Below, piece by piece: positions 1-15,647 of a DNA stretch of 64,000 bases (within the stretch, counting starts at the first letter, position 1; the number at the start of each line of letters is the position of its first letter). Source of the stretch: Cenococcum geophilum 1.58. Lineage: Eukaryota; Ascomycota; Dothideomycetes; Gloniales; Gloniaceae. The notes below the pieces were generated by a model, which was given only the letters and a program-made list of their open reading frames with translations, was not told where the DNA came from and did not search any database. The position numbers were made by a program, and so were the translations under genes. The stretch is from contig KV748181.1 of NCBI GenBank assembly GCA_001692895.1, forward strand, positions 1,927,640 through 1,991,639, in the 5' to 3' direction.

Positions 1-419
1 GCCACCCTGAGCCCACAGCGCACCCTCGCGGTGACGAAATGGCAGAATCAGGGAGAGTCTGTAGAGCTTACCTACTGCCATCGATATCCCAGGCCATGAA
101 AAGGAGAAGATGTGACTTCGCGCGGGCGACTGTTTCATTCGCTGCGCCACGGCCTCATAGCGAAACAGGGGACGCGAGGCTACAGTAGCCTTTCTGCCCT
201 TCTGGCAGCCGAGCCAATGTTTTTTGTGGAGAGGTGTTCTTGGCCCTGCTGCTTGACATATAAAGCCACCACACAAATATTAACACTATCCCGACCACTC
301 CCCTCCTTCTCTCCTTTCTCCACCGATCCACCAAACTCTTTCCAACTTCAATTGTCCCGCTACAATTTTTACGATCGCTATTGAATAACGTGCACGACTA
401 TTTTTTGTTTACATTCGCA
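1..419 (+). promoter_or_regulatory. GFA1 upstream region
   Basis: No gene is supported here. A TATAAA lies at 259-264, about 155 bases before the GFA1 start. A pyrimidine-rich stretch follows at about 297-345 (blocks of CCCTCCTTCTCTCC type), which is common just before start sites of well-expressed fungal genes. The open frame at 112-384 starts with GTG and has no recognisable composition. Confidence 0.4.
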
Positions 420-2825
<2,406 letters not shown>

Positions 2826-3259
2826 GAGATGGTTCAGGACGTGGCGTCGGGCGAGGATGCTCAGCTGGCTATGGGCTTAAGTAATTTGGGTCTGGGATTA
2901 AATTCGGTGTTGGTCCTGCCGTCCTATATTGTGGGAAGACGAAGGAAGGGAAAGCGAAGAGTCTTTAGCTAGTATTGCTTCAGAACACGGATATGAATTA
3001 CTCATTCAACTACCATTTTAATATTGCTTTTGACGCCCTCTTTTGATGCGCCCTCTATAAGCTGACGATCTGGGCTAGTCACCCATGTCTTTCTGGTGGG
3101 GCATGCAAGGAACCAGCCCCTCCGAAACCTCCCCTCCGAGACCTCTACCCAGCGCGAAGCACAACGTAATTCCTCTTAATTACTTTTGTTGAAGGCAGTC
3201 TTGAACTGTCCGCGTCTTGCTTTCTGTATTTTGCCCAAGCTCCTACAGCTGTCTTAGCC
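2826..3259. other. GFA1-RIB4 spacer
   Basis: A 434-base spacer between tandem genes. It holds the GFA1 3' flank and the RIB4 promoter. I see no repeat, RNA gene or convincing box in it. Confidence 0.5.
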
Positions 3260-4071
<812 letters not shown>

Positions 4072-5597
4072 GGAATTCCGTGGTGTGGGTTGAGAAGAAG
4101 GGAAAACAAGGCGTTAAGGATGGGTCATGGGTCCTGTGGGCATTGCAACGTCCAATGATCTCTTGATTGAACTTCGCATTATGCTCGAAAGACACGGCGT
4201 ACGCCAGAAATGATATCACAGAGTCTCCTTGCCTCCGAATATGCTGTCGCACGACTGATTGACTAGACGTGGGTGTCTGACTTAACAGTTTATCTGCGCT
4301 CCTCAAATTCAGGCACACATAGCTTCCTCTACCATGTTGTCAAGCCTTGTTAGACCCTGAATTAGTCCGCCTTCGCTCGTATCTATATTCATTGAAGACG
4401 ACCTGTCAACGGTTGGTGGGGCTTGAGTAGGAAAGTGTAACGGATAGGTGTGTGGAAGAGATGTAGAGACGGAATCCTCGATCCTCCGCCCTCGGCTCTT
4501 TGGTACTCTTACTTCCATGTTATCTCGACCGCATCTCCATGCGCATGTTATGGCGGAGGGCTCTGCGTAGCCTGGTCACAGAAAGTCGCCCTTGTCATAA
4601 CGCTTGGATCAGTTTCCACGAGCCAAGCGTCTCTGGAACGAGATTATAAGACTATCAGAGTAGCAGGTTATGCGCGCGAAAGCCTCGAATCGTGCGAAAT
4701 TGATCGCATTGCGAGGCCAATCTGCAACATCCGAAAGCGTCACCGCAAGTGTCAGCTCACGTGAGAAGCACAAATGATATTAAAGACGGGCGGACAGCCA
4801 TTGTCTAATGTGTTTACGCTTCCTGCACTCGCCTCATGGCATTGTTCGGGAGTAGGACCGGTTGAGGTTGGTTGGTTTCTTCTTATTTCCACGGTGGGCT
4901 GTGAGGCGCGGCTGGAAACGTATTGCGCCAGGGGTGACGCAGGAGGCGGGAGCCGAGGGACGTCAGTTAGCTGCAGGAGGCCACGGTAGGATGCGCGTTA
5001 ATATATACGGTGAGCAGACAAGGCTGTGGCTTAGAATAGAGGCTGTTCTGGGGTGGAGGGAGGGAGGGAGAGGGAGGAGAGAGGCGGCGTGTGCGGTGGA
5101 TGTGAGTTGGATGGGGTGGAAGGCGATTAAATGGTGGCGCTTGGGAACCTCTACTCCACCTGGGCGACGCTGGGTACACCGCACGACCGCACGACCGCAC
5201 GACCGTTAGCCCTTCCAACCTTGGGTTTTTCCGCTCCTTTGATCCCTTTTGCCTTTGCCTCAAGGAATGCGCATCAACCCGTCAACGATCCCTCCTGAAC
5301 CTTCACCACCAGCTCTTCTGCTGAATCGCTTCGCCGTGTCTACTCCTTTCATCCTCTCTTCTTCATTCATTCCTTCTCGCCTCAGCGCTGTCGCATTGCC
5401 CGAGCACGTTTCGTGAGCTGTTCGCGTTGCGGCTCCATTCCCCCACACCTCCTACTACCGCGTCCTCCACACACTGTCCCTGCCTGCAGCCTGCGGTCCC
5501 ATATCTCACGGCTTTGTTCTTCACGTCGTGTTCCCCTCGATCGCACATCGAGATGGTGGCACGCTGGGTGCAATCCAGGTAGAAGCGGCTCAATATT
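4072..5597. promoter_or_regulatory. RIB4-SET1 spacer and probable SET1 promoter/leader
   Basis: A 1.5-kb non-coding stretch. Several short open frames occur on both strands but none looks like protein. The last 350 bases before SET1 are C/T-rich, consistent with a leader. There is a GGGAGGGAGG-type purine run around 5057-5085 and a three-copy CCGCACGA repeat near 5180-5206. Confidence 0.45.
5180..5206. repeat. short tandem repeat, unit CCGCACGA x3
   Basis: Three perfect head-to-tail copies of the 8-base unit CCGCACGA followed by CCG, in the SET1 upstream region. Probably a replication-slippage microsatellite; no function is implied. Confidence 0.8.
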
Positions 5598-8500
5598 ATG
5601 TCGCGCGCTTCGGCGGGCAGCTTCGCCGACGTATCCTCAAATGCCCCGTCCATGTCCATGCTGCAGCAGAAGCGGAAGAAAGCAGCCCAAGAAGTGCGAC
5701 GGACTGGTTTGCAGCCGGCAGACCCGTCCGTCAGTTCTCCTTCGCCATCGCCTGCTGTTGTTCAGTCCTCGATGCAGAACGAGAATTTGGACGCCATCAT
5801 AACCGAGGATAAAACCACCACGACTCCCCCAGGTGATGATGAAATCCACCGCTGTGAATCAGGCGATCTCCTAAACGGCGTTGGCTCTGCAAGTTCGCTA
5901 GCCAGCACCGTTTCTTCAGTGTTTTCAAACAACCAAACCACAATGTCATCCTACCCCGGTCAAACATCCTCTTTACACGCCCTCACCCCATTGACAAACA
6001 CCGACTTCTCTCCTCCAGGAAAGCCGCTCAGTCCTCGCTCAGCGAAGCTTTCCGATGACACCATGCACGCGACAACCGCCTCCCCCTACATCGCGCCCTC
6101 TGCTGACCTTTCCCAAAACGTCTCCGAAACGATGACACCAGTTCACACCCCGCCAGAACACAGAAGACAAGCGCGCCCTGGGCCTGGTGAACCGAAGGGC
6201 TTCAGGCTTTTCTATGACCCAATGCTAGACCCAAAACTCTCGCAACTGTCTCAGTCTGAGCAGAAGAAACCCAAACCTCGATACAAAACATTTGGCGAGC
6301 AGGTACGTCTCTGAGCCTTCCTCTACATTCATATTACACACGTCGAATATTGGTCGTCCTGTAACGCTAACTGAACTTGCGCTGCAGGACGACCCATCGC
6401 CACCTCCGGATCCTCGCCTGGCAATTGCTGGCTACACTTCTGGGAACTATGTCATTAAAACTGGAAGCGCAGTCGCACCCAAAACCAAACTCCGCATGGC
6501 TCCCTACACGCTCAAGCCCTATGCTTTCGACCCTCGGATATCGGTTGGTCCTGGGCCTGCTACGCAAGTGGTTGTTACTGGTTTCGATCCCCTGATACAA
6601 GAATCGCAAATCAAGGCTTTGTTCGGCAGTTATGGTGAGATTGCGGAGCTCAGCAACAAGACAGATCCCAATACCGGAAGTTTTCTTGGCGTATGTTTAG
6701 TTAAATACAGAGACTCCAGGCCGGTTCGCGGAGGTACGCCAATCAAAGCTGCTGACGCAGCCAAGAGAGCAGAAAAAGAGGGGAATAATCAGCGAATTGG
6801 CTTGCGCGAGGTTAAAGTGCAACTTGATCGGGAAGGCCGGAAATGCAAGCGCTTTATTGCGGCTGTGGTTGAGCATAATCGCAAAGAACAGGAGAAACTT
6901 TTCGCTACGGACGCAGCCAGGAAACCCGGAACGCCTGTCGCTGGACTCACCCCAACAGCTATCACTTTCGAACCGCCTCCAAACGCGCCAAAAGGACCGT
7001 CGGGGAAAGGGATGCGGCCTCCTGAGGGGCCTCGGCTTGCATCTTTACCAAAGCCGGCCGCGCATGCTCTCGTAGAAAATGAGCCCATTTTGGATAAGAT
7101 CAAGCGGAAGCCGTATATCTTTATTGCACATCAGTATGTCCCTGTTTTAGGTACAACAATTGTGCATCTTCAAAAAAGATTAAAAAACTATCAATGGAAA
7201 GAAGTTAGGGTGGATAAACTTGGATATTTCATCATCTTCGAAGACTCTAAGCGAGGAGAGGACGAGACCGTACGATGTTACAAGGAGTGTCACATGACAG
7301 CCCTTTTCACGTATGTCATGAATATGGAATGTCAGCAATATGGTAATCCAAATTATGAACGAAGCCCCAGTCCAGAGCGGGTCCTCGCGGAAAAACGTGA
7401 GAAAGAGGAGCAGGAAAGGCTCATCCGAGAAGAAGAGATGGACCTGGAGTATGAGAAGAAGCACAGGGCTGAGGATCTTGACCCAGTGATCGCCGCGCTT
7501 GAGTATCTAAAGACAGAGCTTCGAGATAAGGTCATGAGTGATATTAAAGCTAGAATAGCTGGACCAGCGCTTTTCGACTATCTTGATCCGGAGCGACATG
7601 TTGCAAAGCGGCGGAGACTGAATATTCCAGATCCTCAGAGTCAAGATGCGGTCCGGCCTACAACTTACTTTGGCCGGGGAGACGACACTCCGTCGGTAGG
7701 TACCCCTGACTCTCGGGCTGCTGGCTTCTCTGGACGCTTCCGGAAGCCTTTGGGCCCGTATGATCACAATATGTTTCGTGGTCGCAGGATGCCAAAAGTT
7801 GTCAATGCATTTCAAGACGAACGTCGTAGGAAACTCCCTCCGAAGCGTCCTGTTGTTAGAGGTTTGCATCGCCAAATGTTGGATTTCTACGATGATGATA
7901 AAGACTCGGATGACGAAGGCCGCAGTTCGTTCACAAGGGATACGGAAGAACAGGAAAGCAGACCCCTCAGCCGTGCCGCTTCTACGGATCTTGAAGACGA
8001 AGAGCCATCGATAGCACATCGATCGAAGAGGCGAAGAGTTGATCCTGGATGGGGTGAAGAGAGCGATGATGAGATGATGGACGATGCTCATGCCCGAGGA
8101 CTTTTGGCTCATCTGATCGACAAGGATCCAGAGGATATGGCTGAGAAAGAGCTGGAGCAGGTCCTGGCTATTCTCCCGAGATCATCTCCTATTTGGAAGA
8201 AGGCCGACAGGGCAATGAAAAGAACGATCAAACTCCGAAGGTCAATCGAGGAAGCGGATGCTATTTTCTTTGGTGTCAACCATGAAACTACGACTGTTGA
8301 TCGGACGGAAATTCCTTCAGTTGATATCACTCTCGAGGACGATGAGCTAGCGCATAAGCCTGTAGCGACGACAGAGCTGGAGGATGTCGCAAAGGCCACC
8401 TTGAAGAAAAAGCTACCAAAGACTAAGAGGAAGACAAAGAAGCAGATGTTCGAGGAACGAGAAGCTCTGAAAGCTCAGACTGCAGCCACCAGCGAAGAAG

Positions 8501-9707
8501 TCGTCGAGGAGGAGGAGACTCCTGCTGCTGAAGAAGCCAAAGCCGAACCCGAGGTGTTCGAACCACTGCCTGACACCCATAGAGCAGAGGTCGAGTGGGG
8601 AGTATCAACTGACAAGCCCAGACGTACGGTCGAGGATGACCTCGAAATCGTTCTTGATATCGACGGTTGGCAGCATATGCTTAAAGATGAAGAAGATCTT
8701 AAATTCCTCCGAGAGGCTCTAGCATCCGAGCCTGCTTCAAACGTTGGTGATGTTCATCTATGGGCATGGAAGCAGAAACAAATCAAGGCACTCAATCGGC
8801 CAGGCGAGCAGGGGATTATTCGCAGCGAAACCAAGATCGAGGGCTATTACGTTCCCAATCAAACAGGCTGCGCGCGGACGGAAAGCGTCAAGAAGATTCT
8901 CGAGTTAGACAAGTCTAAATACCTGCCTCATCGCATTCGTGTCCAAAAGGCTCGGGAAGAGCGTGAAGCCCGCGCAAAGAACGACCCTGCAGCTGCTGCT
9001 GAAGCTGCCAAACTCGCTACCGCTGCGAAGATTGCTTCAACCACGTCGTCTCGGTCAAATCGTGCAAACAACCGACGTCTCGTTAACGATATCAACACAC
9101 AAAAGCAGACGATGAGTGCCGAAGGTGATACCATACGTTTCAACCAGCTGAAGAAGCGTAAGAAGCTTGTCAAGTTTGACCGATCCGCCATTCACAACTG
9201 GGGACTCTACGCCGAAGAAAACATCGCCGTCAACGACATGATCATTGAGTACGTCGGCGAAAAAGTGCGTCAGCGCGTCGCCGATCTTCGCGAGAAGAAG
9301 TACGATATGCAAGGCGTTGGCAGTAGCTATCTCTTCCGCATCGATGAGGATACTGTCATTGATGCAACGAAGATGGGTGGAATTGCACGATTCATTAATC
9401 ACAGCTGCACGCCGAATTGCACAGCGAAAATCATTAGGGTAGATGGGACGAAGAGAATTGTTATTTATGCGTTGAGGGATATTGCGAAGAGTAAGTACTC
9501 TATTTCCCATTAATTTCCCCTCTCGTTCCGCTTTCTGTCCCTTTTCCTGCCCTTTCTAGCTGGCATAGAAAGACGATAGAGTGAGTGCTAATATATGATT
9601 CAGACGAGGAACTCACTTACGACTATAAATTCGAACGCGAGATCGACAGCACGGACCGCATTCCCTGCCTTTGCGGCTCCGTTGGCTGCAAGGGCTTCCT
9701 CAACTAA
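5598..9707 (+). CDS. SET1: histone H3-K4 methyltransferase, COMPASS subunit Set1
   Basis: Catalytic subunit of COMPASS, which methylates lysine 4 of histone H3 in active chromatin. Exons 5598-6302, 6388-9490 and 9604-9707 give 1303 residues. Order of parts: a disordered Ser/Pro/Thr-rich N-terminus (1-235); an RRM at about 295-370 (VVVTGFDP ... GFxxVxY-like LGVCLVKY); a second RRM-like region around [10 protein letters not shown]; a long charged segment; the N-SET region at about 970-1120 ([17 protein letters not shown]); and a C-terminal SET domain from about 1160. The SET domain shows [25 protein letters not shown] and ELTYDYKF, then the post-SET cysteines in [15 protein letters not shown]. 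The last exon is only 104 bases and completes EELTYDY, so an annotation stopping in intron 2 would lose the post-SET motif. No catalytic residue appears missing. Confidence 0.97.
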
Positions 9708-10753
9708 GCCCATTGTTAAAGTCCCTCGCGCATGTCTCGGCTTTGTCCAACTTGATTCGATGCATCCCAGGCGTTTTTGTCATTAATTTTTCTATCTTCC
9801 ATCTCAAGACTGGCGGGCGGGTTCCATCTGCATTGGGATGGTGTTTTGTGTCTCTTTGCCATCATTTCATTTCTCTCGTCTCATCTTGGCAGCAGGTTGC
9901 TGGGCATGGCACATTAGGCATGGGCAGGCGGACGGGATAGTAAGGAAAGTAAGCACATGCTCTGGATTGAAATCTCCTAATTCAATGGAAGACTTAAAGG
10001 TCTTTCCAGTTCGTTTTCATTTGTTATTTTAGGAGCCATCTGTGGGCGGGCGCATGTGGATGCATGCATCAGGATGTCTCTCCTCCTCGAGCGAGAACGC
10101 TCCGCGCAAGGCGCTTTTGCATCATCTTTTTCGGTCTTCTTCTCTCAGCTGAATGGGCGGTTTTTATTGTCTTGCTTATATTTGTACAAAAGAAGTAGGC
10201 GTGCTTGGTGTTGGTGCGGAATGTGAATGCCAGGGAGGCTGGACACAGCGTTTGATTTCGTATAAGAAGCTACCATGTAGTAGTCGAAGTGGACTGAACT
10301 TAGGGGTTAGTGGGGGAAAAATGGGAAGAAGCTGCTGCGGGCTTCTGGTTGTTGAAGCTGCGATCCTATGGATTTTGATTCTTACAATTCATGACACGGC
10401 TGGCGATGAGTATGATCCCAGCCCTACAAACCAGTCTAGTCTTTAAGTGTATGCAGACTTAGACTGATATCTAATATGACGAGCCGGGGGCAAAAGAGGT
10501 TGATAGCACAATTTTAGACAAGTCTTAAGAAATAGATTTATGACCTTACTCAAGTGTAGTTAGTGTGTGTATCAGATCCAACTGTGAGATGGTAAGTTCC
10601 AATGCATCCGTTCCTTATCATGCCTTAAACTCTTCTGCTGAACCTATTGTCGTATAACCGGTCTACCCATATCAAAAAAACAGCCCCGTGCTGAGTGAGG
10701 CTGACTCCTCCAAGTTCAAATCACCCCATAGTCGAATAAGCTCCTTAATACCA
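9708..10753. other. SET1 / 2EXR-gene convergent spacer
   Basis: About 1 kb between convergent genes. The longest open frame (10153-10446, 97 residues) is Gly/Cys-rich with no recognisable domain and no neighbouring exon, so it is not called. Nothing else is supported. Confidence 0.4.
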
Positions 10754-11848
10754 TCAGAGTATCGCAGCAAAATTCAGGTGATGCTGCCACTTCTGGTATC
10801 TTTCCTCCCATGCCTCTCGATATTCGACCATGGCGTCGGCCTCTGACCATCCCAGCATCCTTCGCCTGATTACCTCTGCAAATAGGTTGTGAAGTGCCGT
10901 GCAGGCATCTGCCAGCTCAGAATCATAGAATATGAAGGGGCGGGTCCAGCGTGTTGTAAGAGCTATGTGGATATTTGTAAGTGGCTTTTGAACGGTAGGC
11001 TCGACGGTGATAGAACGAGGTGCATTATGGCTTAAGAAATGGGGGTTGGTTGGAGTGTGGGCTGATTCTAGAGGGCGGGTGAGATGTCGAAAGGCGAGAA
11101 GGGGTTGTACCCATGTTGCTTGGAGTGAGAAATGTAGTGGGGTCGCAGTGACGTGTAGCCAGATCCGCAACTCGCGCAGGCCTTTCAGGAGGCTTGCTGC
11201 TTGTTGGAATATAGACGTCCATCGGGTGTTATGTTTCGTTTCCCAGATCAGATCCTTGGTATGCTTCGGGTTGCCGTATGTGGAGTAGTGCACATGCAAC
11301 TTCTGAACCCATTCAAGGGACGGCTTCGAGATACGAGTCATGAAATTGGAAAGCCTGCAGGGCGCAGCAAATACGAAAGTTGTGCTGGCATATAGGAGCG
11401 GAATGACTTCTAAACTTATTTGCTTGCTGACGAGGATGAGAGCGCAGAAGGAAGTTCCCCAGTCGGTGCTCATGCCGTGGACACGCAGATATTGGCCGAG
11501 TTTGCGCGATGTACGCAAAGTAGGCCAGTCATTCTCTTCCTTGTTCGTCCCAGCCTTCTTACGGTCGACCGTGGGAAGAGATTTGCCTAAGACTGAGGAC
11601 AAGCAGAGTTTGATAGTTTTGGCGGGTTTGGGGATGAGTTCTGCATTCCGACCTACGAGCTCAGCGCGAAACCCATCCTGGATGTAGAACGTGTAGATTT
11701 GGTTGCGAAGTTCGCCGGGAAGGCTGAGAAAGCTGAGGCCTTTTCTTTTCAGAGCGGATGGGTTGAGGCGAAGACGCATAGGAGGGTTTTTGTTGGTCTT
11801 GGACTCATTAGACTGGGATTTACTTGTTGCAACTGTGGAGCAAGGCAT
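10754..11848 (-). CDS. hypothetical protein, 2EXR/F-box-like N-terminus
   Basis: Uninterrupted 364-residue frame starting with ATG at 11848. Near residue 38 it has LSLPGELRNQIYTFYI, the L-P-x-E-[LI]-R-x-x-I-[WY] pattern that begins 2EXR-type domains, a very large family in Leotiomycetes and Sordariomycetes with no firm function. A later stretch (FCALILVSKQISLEVIPLLY) is the usual second half of such domains: hydrophobic, then Val-Ser/Cys-Lys-Gln-Ile. The C-terminal third has no motif I know. The upstream sequence on this strand is C/T-rich, as expected for a leader. It may belong to a large lineage-expanded family; the protein call is good but the function is unknown. Confidence 0.7.
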   Translation of the reverse strand: MPCSTVATSKSQSNESKTNKNPPMRLRLNPSALKRKGLSFLSLPGELRNQIYTFYIQDGFRAELVGRNAELIPKPAKTIKLCLSSVLGKSLPTVDRKKAGTNKEENDWPTLRTSRKLGQYLRVHGMSTDWGTSFCALILVSKQISLEVIPLLYASTTFVFAAPCRLSNFMTRISKPSLEWVQKLHVHYSTYGNPKHTKDLIWETKHNTRWTSIFQQAASLLKGLRELRIWLHVTATPLHFSLQATWVQPLLAFRHLTRPLESAHTPTNPHFLSHNAPRSITVEPTVQKPLTNIHIALTTRWTRPFIFYDSELADACTALHNLFAEVIRRRMLGWSEADAMVEYREAWEERYQKWQHHLNFAAIL

Positions 11849-12346
11849 CTTGGATGAATTTGCAATAGCTGAATAACGTTAGTTGGGGAAGGGGCGGGAC
11901 TGTAGCACTAGTGAAGCCTAATATGGAGGTGTGAGCAGAGAAGAGGAGAGGAGAGGTAGAGGTTAACGGAAGGCGAAGACGAGGCACAGTACAACCCACA
12001 ACAATAGACGAGAAAGATTCAATTAGTAGTTATTGAGTGAAATCAACAATGTCAAAGAAACAATTAGTTTTTGTGAGATGAAGTCCGCGAAATCCATATG
12101 CCCCCACTAAGGATAATTGACAAAAGCGGAGTGTCAACTGTCAGTCGTTCGAAGAACACCAAGCGTCAGTGCAATGAGGCTGGGATATTTGGGCTGTAAT
12201 ACCCTACAATGTGTCTGTCGTGCCCCCCGCTGTCTTTGTCTACGGGCGGTTTTGATAGGCTCTTCTCCCTAGCCTCGTGGCGTCCGTGTGTGAGGGGTCC
12301 CTCTATCTTCGTCTAACCTCATCTGTTATGGCGGCAAAATTGTTGG
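11849..12346. promoter_or_regulatory. divergent spacer, 2EXR gene / UMP kinase
   Basis: About 500 bases between divergent genes. A purine-rich run around 11935-11965 is the C/T-rich leader of the minus-strand gene. No other element is recognised. Confidence 0.4.
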
Positions 12347-13547
<1,201 letters not shown>

Positions 13548-13867
13548 GCGGCAGGCTCAGAGTGCTGCATTTATATTTTTGCGTTTCAGCATGAAAGAAT
13601 ATATGGTTTGGCTAAACCGTATGCTCGTTTAAAGCTCGTTTCTAATAGCACTAGAGACTTATAGAACTGAGGGCAGTCAACCCGCCAAGGAATTTCAACG
13701 TTTCGCTCTTTGAATATGCCAATTCATCTCTATGTGGGCCTCAGCCGATAGCAGCCAGAGGAAGTCCTTTCATAAAAACCTTAAGACCATAGCACGAAAA
13801 CTGCAACCAATGCCCAATCAAAACTTTCTTGGATTTTACACCCCACCTCAGTCGAGCACACCCCAAA
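13548..13867. other. convergent 3' spacer, UMP kinase / eIF3m
   Basis: A 320-base AT-richer spacer holding both 3' ends. Nothing further is recognised. Confidence 0.5.
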
Positions 13868-15231
13868 TCATTCCAAATCAACCTCCCCATCTCCTCTCCT
13901 CTGTTTCCGATAATTCTGCTGCGTGCCCATCCCAGCTCCATTTACTTTCGCGTCTACTTCCCTCGATTCTTGCTCTTTCTGCGCGATAAAGTTGGCCTTC
14001 TCACTCTGAATTACCTGCAGCACACCAACCAAACTGTTCCGCCACATGTCCAGCCGGCTTGCAACTTCTCGCCACTGGTTTTCGCCGAACACACGATATG
14101 TGCTGCGGTGGATGAGGAACGTTTGATTGAGCTGGGAGAGTTTCCCTTCGACAAGGCCGGCACGAATCACGTCGATAACCCACATCTCCACATCTGATGA
14201 TGGAATTTGTAACGCTTTAGCGATATGTGCGTATGGCAGGGAACGCGTCTGGCTTGTTGAGGCGGCAATCGAGGCAAGGGTTAGTAGGCGCATCTTCCGG
14301 TTCAAAGCAGCAGCGTCCAGGCCTTCAGCCTCGATCCAACCATCGTGCTCATCTTTGAAGTCGTTGAAGTCGTCTAGAAGGTCGGCATTGAAAATTTCGA
14401 GGAGCTGGAAGTATACCGGGTCTGAGTTTCGCAAAGCCTGGATTGAGTCAAGGTCGGTGAGGTCTTGGAAATCGTAGTGGGAAGGATGTGTCAGGGCGGA
14501 TTTAAGGGCACGGAGAGAGAGCGTCCGCGCTTCGGGAGTCGAAGCCTCGTCTGAGGGGATCGTGCGTAGAGCGCGGATTAGGTATTGGTAAGCTTGCTCG
14601 TCTTCGGCGGCTTCGGCGGCGACGTCAGTAACGGCAAGGTACAGTTTTCGCTGGTCTTCTTCATCCATTTCCCATTGCACGAGCCACTCGTCTAGATGTC
14701 TGAGTTGGGGTTTAAGAGTTTCGAAATTTGCGCTGGCCCGAATAACCCGTAGGATCGCAAGGAAGACATGGTAACGGTTGTCGTTGTCTGGCTGAAGGGT
14801 GTTGAAGACTGTACTTAATATCGATAGTGCAAGACCAGCGCCGTTGGAGGGCGACGATTGGATGGGGCTCGATAGGTTTTGGCAAACTCGGGGTAGAAAC
14901 ATGTTCAAATTTGGAGACTGCTTTATGAGGTGGACAAGGAGGTTGTATGCCGCTATGAATTCTGAATGGCTTACAGTCAGTAAAGTGTATAAGCCTATCC
15001 TTGGTCTTGCTCACCCTTCTCTGGCGCTTGATTCAGCGCCGGACTCCCCGTCACCAGCTTCTTGAGGACATCATCTTTCTTGTTTTCCTGCAGCAGCTGT
15101 GCGCATTCTGCCTGAAGGTTAGAGCCTTCGTCGCCTTGGGCCTTTTTCAGGTTGTCGATGTATTGTGCGAGTTCGTCGACTAATTCGTCAAAGCTACCCT
15201 CTATGAGTAGGGTGGTAGTAGGCGACGGCAT
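13868..15231 (-). CDS. EIF3M: translation initiation factor eIF3 subunit M (PCI-domain protein)
   Basis: Non-catalytic PCI subunit of the eIF3 complex on the 40S ribosome. On the minus strand the exons are 15231-15015 and 14961-13868 (intron 14962-15014, 53 bases), giving 436 residues. The N-terminus MPSPTTTLLIEGSFDEL and the junction PEK-EFIAAYNLLVHL match the family. The helical PCI core includes YHVFLAILRVIRAS and LDEWLVQWEMDEEDQRKLY; the winged-helix end includes LPYAHIAKALQIPSSDVEMWVIDVI and VFGENQWREVASRLDMW. An in-frame codon for an earlier Met lies at 15286-15288, but the later ATG fits family starts better. The extreme C-terminus is Arg/Gly/Asp-rich, as in other fungal homologues. 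Confidence 0.9.
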
Positions 15232-15647
15232 TATGATATTATAGTATAGGTGTGTATGCCTGGCGTAGGAGAAGCGTTGGTGAGGCACATTAATTGGTGG
15301 TAAGGGCGCGGTGAGGGCTTGATGAGGTTGCGTCGCGGATTCTCCCTTTGAACATTTCGTGGTGGGATTAAAATCTTGGCATTTAATCCGCCACTATCGA
15401 TAAGCCCATATCGCCGAATCGACGACAGCAAGAGAAAAGTCACTACGTAAATATTGAAGTGCATGACCTTACGCTCATCCAAGTTCATAAAGGATTAGTA
15501 AGATATATATTCTTATATTATAAAAGTTGTGTATGTTTATTGAATGTTCGAAATCCACAGCACTCCCTATGTACAACAATTTAGTCCAATATGGAACTTA
15601 TGCATCCATCCCATGGCTAACATAATCTAGATGTGCTTTCCATTCTC
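15232..15647. other. spacer VHC1 3' end / eIF3m 5' end
   Basis: 416 bases between tandem minus-strand genes, holding the eIF3m promoter and the VHC1 3' flank. AT-rich around 15490-15560. No further element seen. Confidence 0.45.

Noticed and set aside
112-384. 90-codon frame upstream of GFA1
   Set aside because: Starts with GTG, lies across the TATA box and C/T-rich leader, and shows no domain.
10153-10446. 97-residue ATG frame between SET1 and the 2EXR gene
   Set aside because: No recognisable domain, no adjacent exon, composition like non-coding sequence.
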